Below, one piece after another: positions 62,282 to 64,000 of a DNA stretch of 64,000 nt (positions are counted from its first letter, which is position 1; each line of letters begins with the position of its first letter). A model generated the notes under the pieces. That model did no database searches, had not been told where the DNA came from, and saw only the letters and a list, made by a program, of their open reading frames with translations. The DNA is taken from the NCBI GenBank assembly GCA_039881145.1, contig JAYKKI010000016.1:11584501-11648500 (forward strand). Reading direction: 5' to 3'. Source of the stretch: Druceiella hillmani (taxonomy: Eukaryota; Arthropoda; Insecta; Lepidoptera; Hepialidae). The position numbers and the translations under genes are program-made.

Positions 62282-62548
62282 ATTCACAATTAAATTAAAC
62301 TTTGTGATATAGTATTATTTCTACTTTCTTTAAATTCATACCATGATCTAAGTTTTGTTGTATTACAACGTCTTCAGGTGGGCTTATTCAGCTATTAGCA
62401 AAGATCTTTGATAATAGCCCACCTGAAGATATTGGAATACTACGAAACTTAGATCGTGGTAAAGAAGTTAAAGAAAGTAGAAATAATACTACATCACGTA
62501 GTTTCATTTAATTGTTAATAATGAATTTCTGCAAAATTAACGCCAAAT
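62282..62548. mobile_element. Foldback MITE, copy B (best-preserved palindrome)
   Basis: The left arm contains TAGTATTATTTCTACTTTCT, ACCATGATCTAAGTTTTG and GTATTACAACGTCTTCAGGT. The right arm contains ACCTGAAGATATTGGAATAC, AACTTAGATCGTGGTAAA and AGAAAGTAGAAATAATACTA. The centre (about 62380-62425) is itself palindromic (AGCTATTAGCAAAGATCTTTGATAATAG-like, AGCAAAGATC/GATCTTTG). The right end extends through TGAATTTCTGCAAAATTAAC to GCCAAAT, the inverted counterpart of copy A's left end. Confidence 0.9.
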
Positions 62549-62549
62549 A

Positions 62550-63817
62550 TATACAATAGATTTTGCACTCTTTTGAAAGTATTCTTGGATTATATTTTAT
62601 TTAGCGGGTGATAAAGCAAGTTATTACGGTTTTGAATTTGATATTATAAACTAATATATTTCTTCTAATTTTATTTTTAAGGATTTTTGTTCACCTTTCA
62701 TGCAATCACTTGTTAAATACGAATAAATTCCTCCTATATAAGAGTGGAGAGTATATTTCTAGAACACTATTTAAAACTATTAATATTATTTTAGCCTATT
62801 ATAATATAAATAGAAATATACATGAACTTATTTACAAAAAAATACTAGGTATTGTGAAATTTCAAAATAAGGCTAATTAAAAATCAAATATTCCTTACTT
62901 GTAAATACCAATACTTACAATAAATCTCAGTATTTATTTTTATTTGATTTTGTTGTACTCATTGATAACTTGTAACTTTCTAGCTATAGCCATTTCCAAG
63001 GCAATGGTCGTAAAACTGAAGCTACTCATCGTAATTTGTTGATTTAAGATAGGAAGAAATTTAGAAACAAATTTACTCTCTATTCAGAGGGCTTGGTCCG
63101 ACAAATGAATGGAATCTTTCCACTTAGAAATAAAATTACATATAATTTTGAATATGGTATTTTATTTCCAGCCAAATGAATACTTTTTATGGATAAATTT
63201 TAAGCCTCCAACCAATTCCCTTTGCGACGTCGTGACCTCCAACAGACAAACGGATGGGCGGACAACCGAAGGGCCGATTAGTGATATCACAATAATAGGG
63301 TTCTATTCGGATTATAAGAGTGCAAAAATGTTGAAAATAACGGGAAACCTGTAAACGCTGAAATTCATACAAAACGAAAATACAAGGTGGAAAGGAAAAG
63401 GAAAAATATTTTTACTGCATGGTTATTAAATCAGTAAACAAATTTGAACACTCAATGTGCCACCCCCCAAAATTAATGTGTAAATATTTTTATTAACTTT
63501 TGACATGTTCACGAGTTAACGTCTCATTCGAGTGGTTTATGAGAAAAATGACTTCGATAGACAGATAAATCAATGAATGGACACGTGAATAAACTTCTAA
63601 AAATAATCAATTTATCACTTTATTTATCACTTTTACTCCATCAAAACCACCATCAACAGTTAATGTTACAGAAAGAACAGGGGAAGATATATCAGATAAA
63701 GCAACTTAATAATAATATAAAATATATCTTCAATGGATTGAATAACTATCTTAAATTAATTCACGTATATTACTTCATCTTCCACGTTTTTTTATTGACC
63801 CGGTAAAGAAATGTTAT

Positions 63818-63820
<3 letters not shown>
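62550..63820. other. Gene-free DNA with a short repeat-end motif
   Basis: AGACAAACGGATGGGCGGAC near 63242-63262, followed by ATAATAGGGTTCTATTCGG, resembles the block near 3605-3655. The open frames across it on both strands (63109-63372) are not recognisable proteins. Confidence 0.45.

Positions 63821-63876
<56 letters not shown>
63821..63876. repeat. (TA)n microsatellite
   Basis: About 55 bp of TA repeat near the window's right edge. Confidence 0.96.
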
Positions 63877-63885
<9 letters not shown>

Positions 63886-64000
63886 GTTATATAAAACTTC
63901 CTTTATCTACGCAATCACTTATTATCTCTGAAAGACTAAACACTTTCTTATTATTAATTCATATTTTAATTCTGTGACGTTAATTTTTCCACAAATATTT

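Overview
The window looks like AT-rich, repeat-dense nuclear DNA from an arthropod, most likely an insect. The evidence is spliceosomal introns with canonical GT/AG ends inside a transposon gene, a degenerate Ty1/copia retrotransposon, an insect-type mariner-like element, a LINE reverse-transcriptase fragment, a tRNA-derived SINE, foldback MITEs, and more than a dozen long (TA)n tracts. I found no intact host gene, no rRNA gene and no credible tRNA gene. The species cannot be named from this sequence. The stretch is best read as intergenic or deep-intron DNA that has collected and then eroded mobile elements.

Layout. 1-7.4 kb: mostly unique AT-rich DNA with a minus-strand LINE RT fragment (about 2.43-2.92 kb), a TA tract and an unusual alternating CA/CG block (6.78-6.94 kb). 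7.42-18.71 kb: a large diverged direct tandem duplication, two copies of about 5.57 kb separated by 142 bp. Its right edge touches a fragment of a transposon-associated ORF (18.71-19.09 kb). 19-27.9 kb: gene-free DNA, TA tracts and a foldback MITE (25.58-25.85 kb). 27.91-31.33 kb: a minus-strand copia element with recognisable gag, protease, integrase, RT and RNase H remnants. 32.80-36.29 kb: the most notable item, a DNA transposon bounded by terminal inverted repeats. It encodes a spliced but frameshifted transposase-like protein of a family I know only as uncharacterised insect proteins (DUF7869-like).

37.5-40.1 kb: a direct repeat pair, the second copy ending in a near-perfect 58-bp-arm hairpin. 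43.7-43.9 kb: a tRNA-derived SINE. 44.6-49.2 kb: dispersed direct repeats, another MITE, and a repeat copy in which a TA/CA microsatellite has expanded. 49.6-50.8 kb: a dead mariner-like element embedded in (TA)n DNA. 51.58-54.01 kb: an old, strongly diverged tandem array with a period near 95-100 bp. Many units keep a variant of GCCGCCATCTT, whose reverse complement is the YY1/Pleiohomeotic core. It is followed closely by a second array with a period near 120 bp (54.36-54.72 kb). 57.47-57.69 kb: a very young 112-bp tandem duplication. 58-64 kb: MITE copies, TA tracts and unique DNA.

The elements do not form a pathway. The autonomous types present (copia, LINE, mariner and the 32.8 kb transposon) are all inactivated by stops, frameshifts or loss of catalytic residues. 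The SINE and MITEs are non-autonomous and depended on such enzymes supplied from elsewhere. Percent identities were not computed; similarity statements come from reading alignments by eye.
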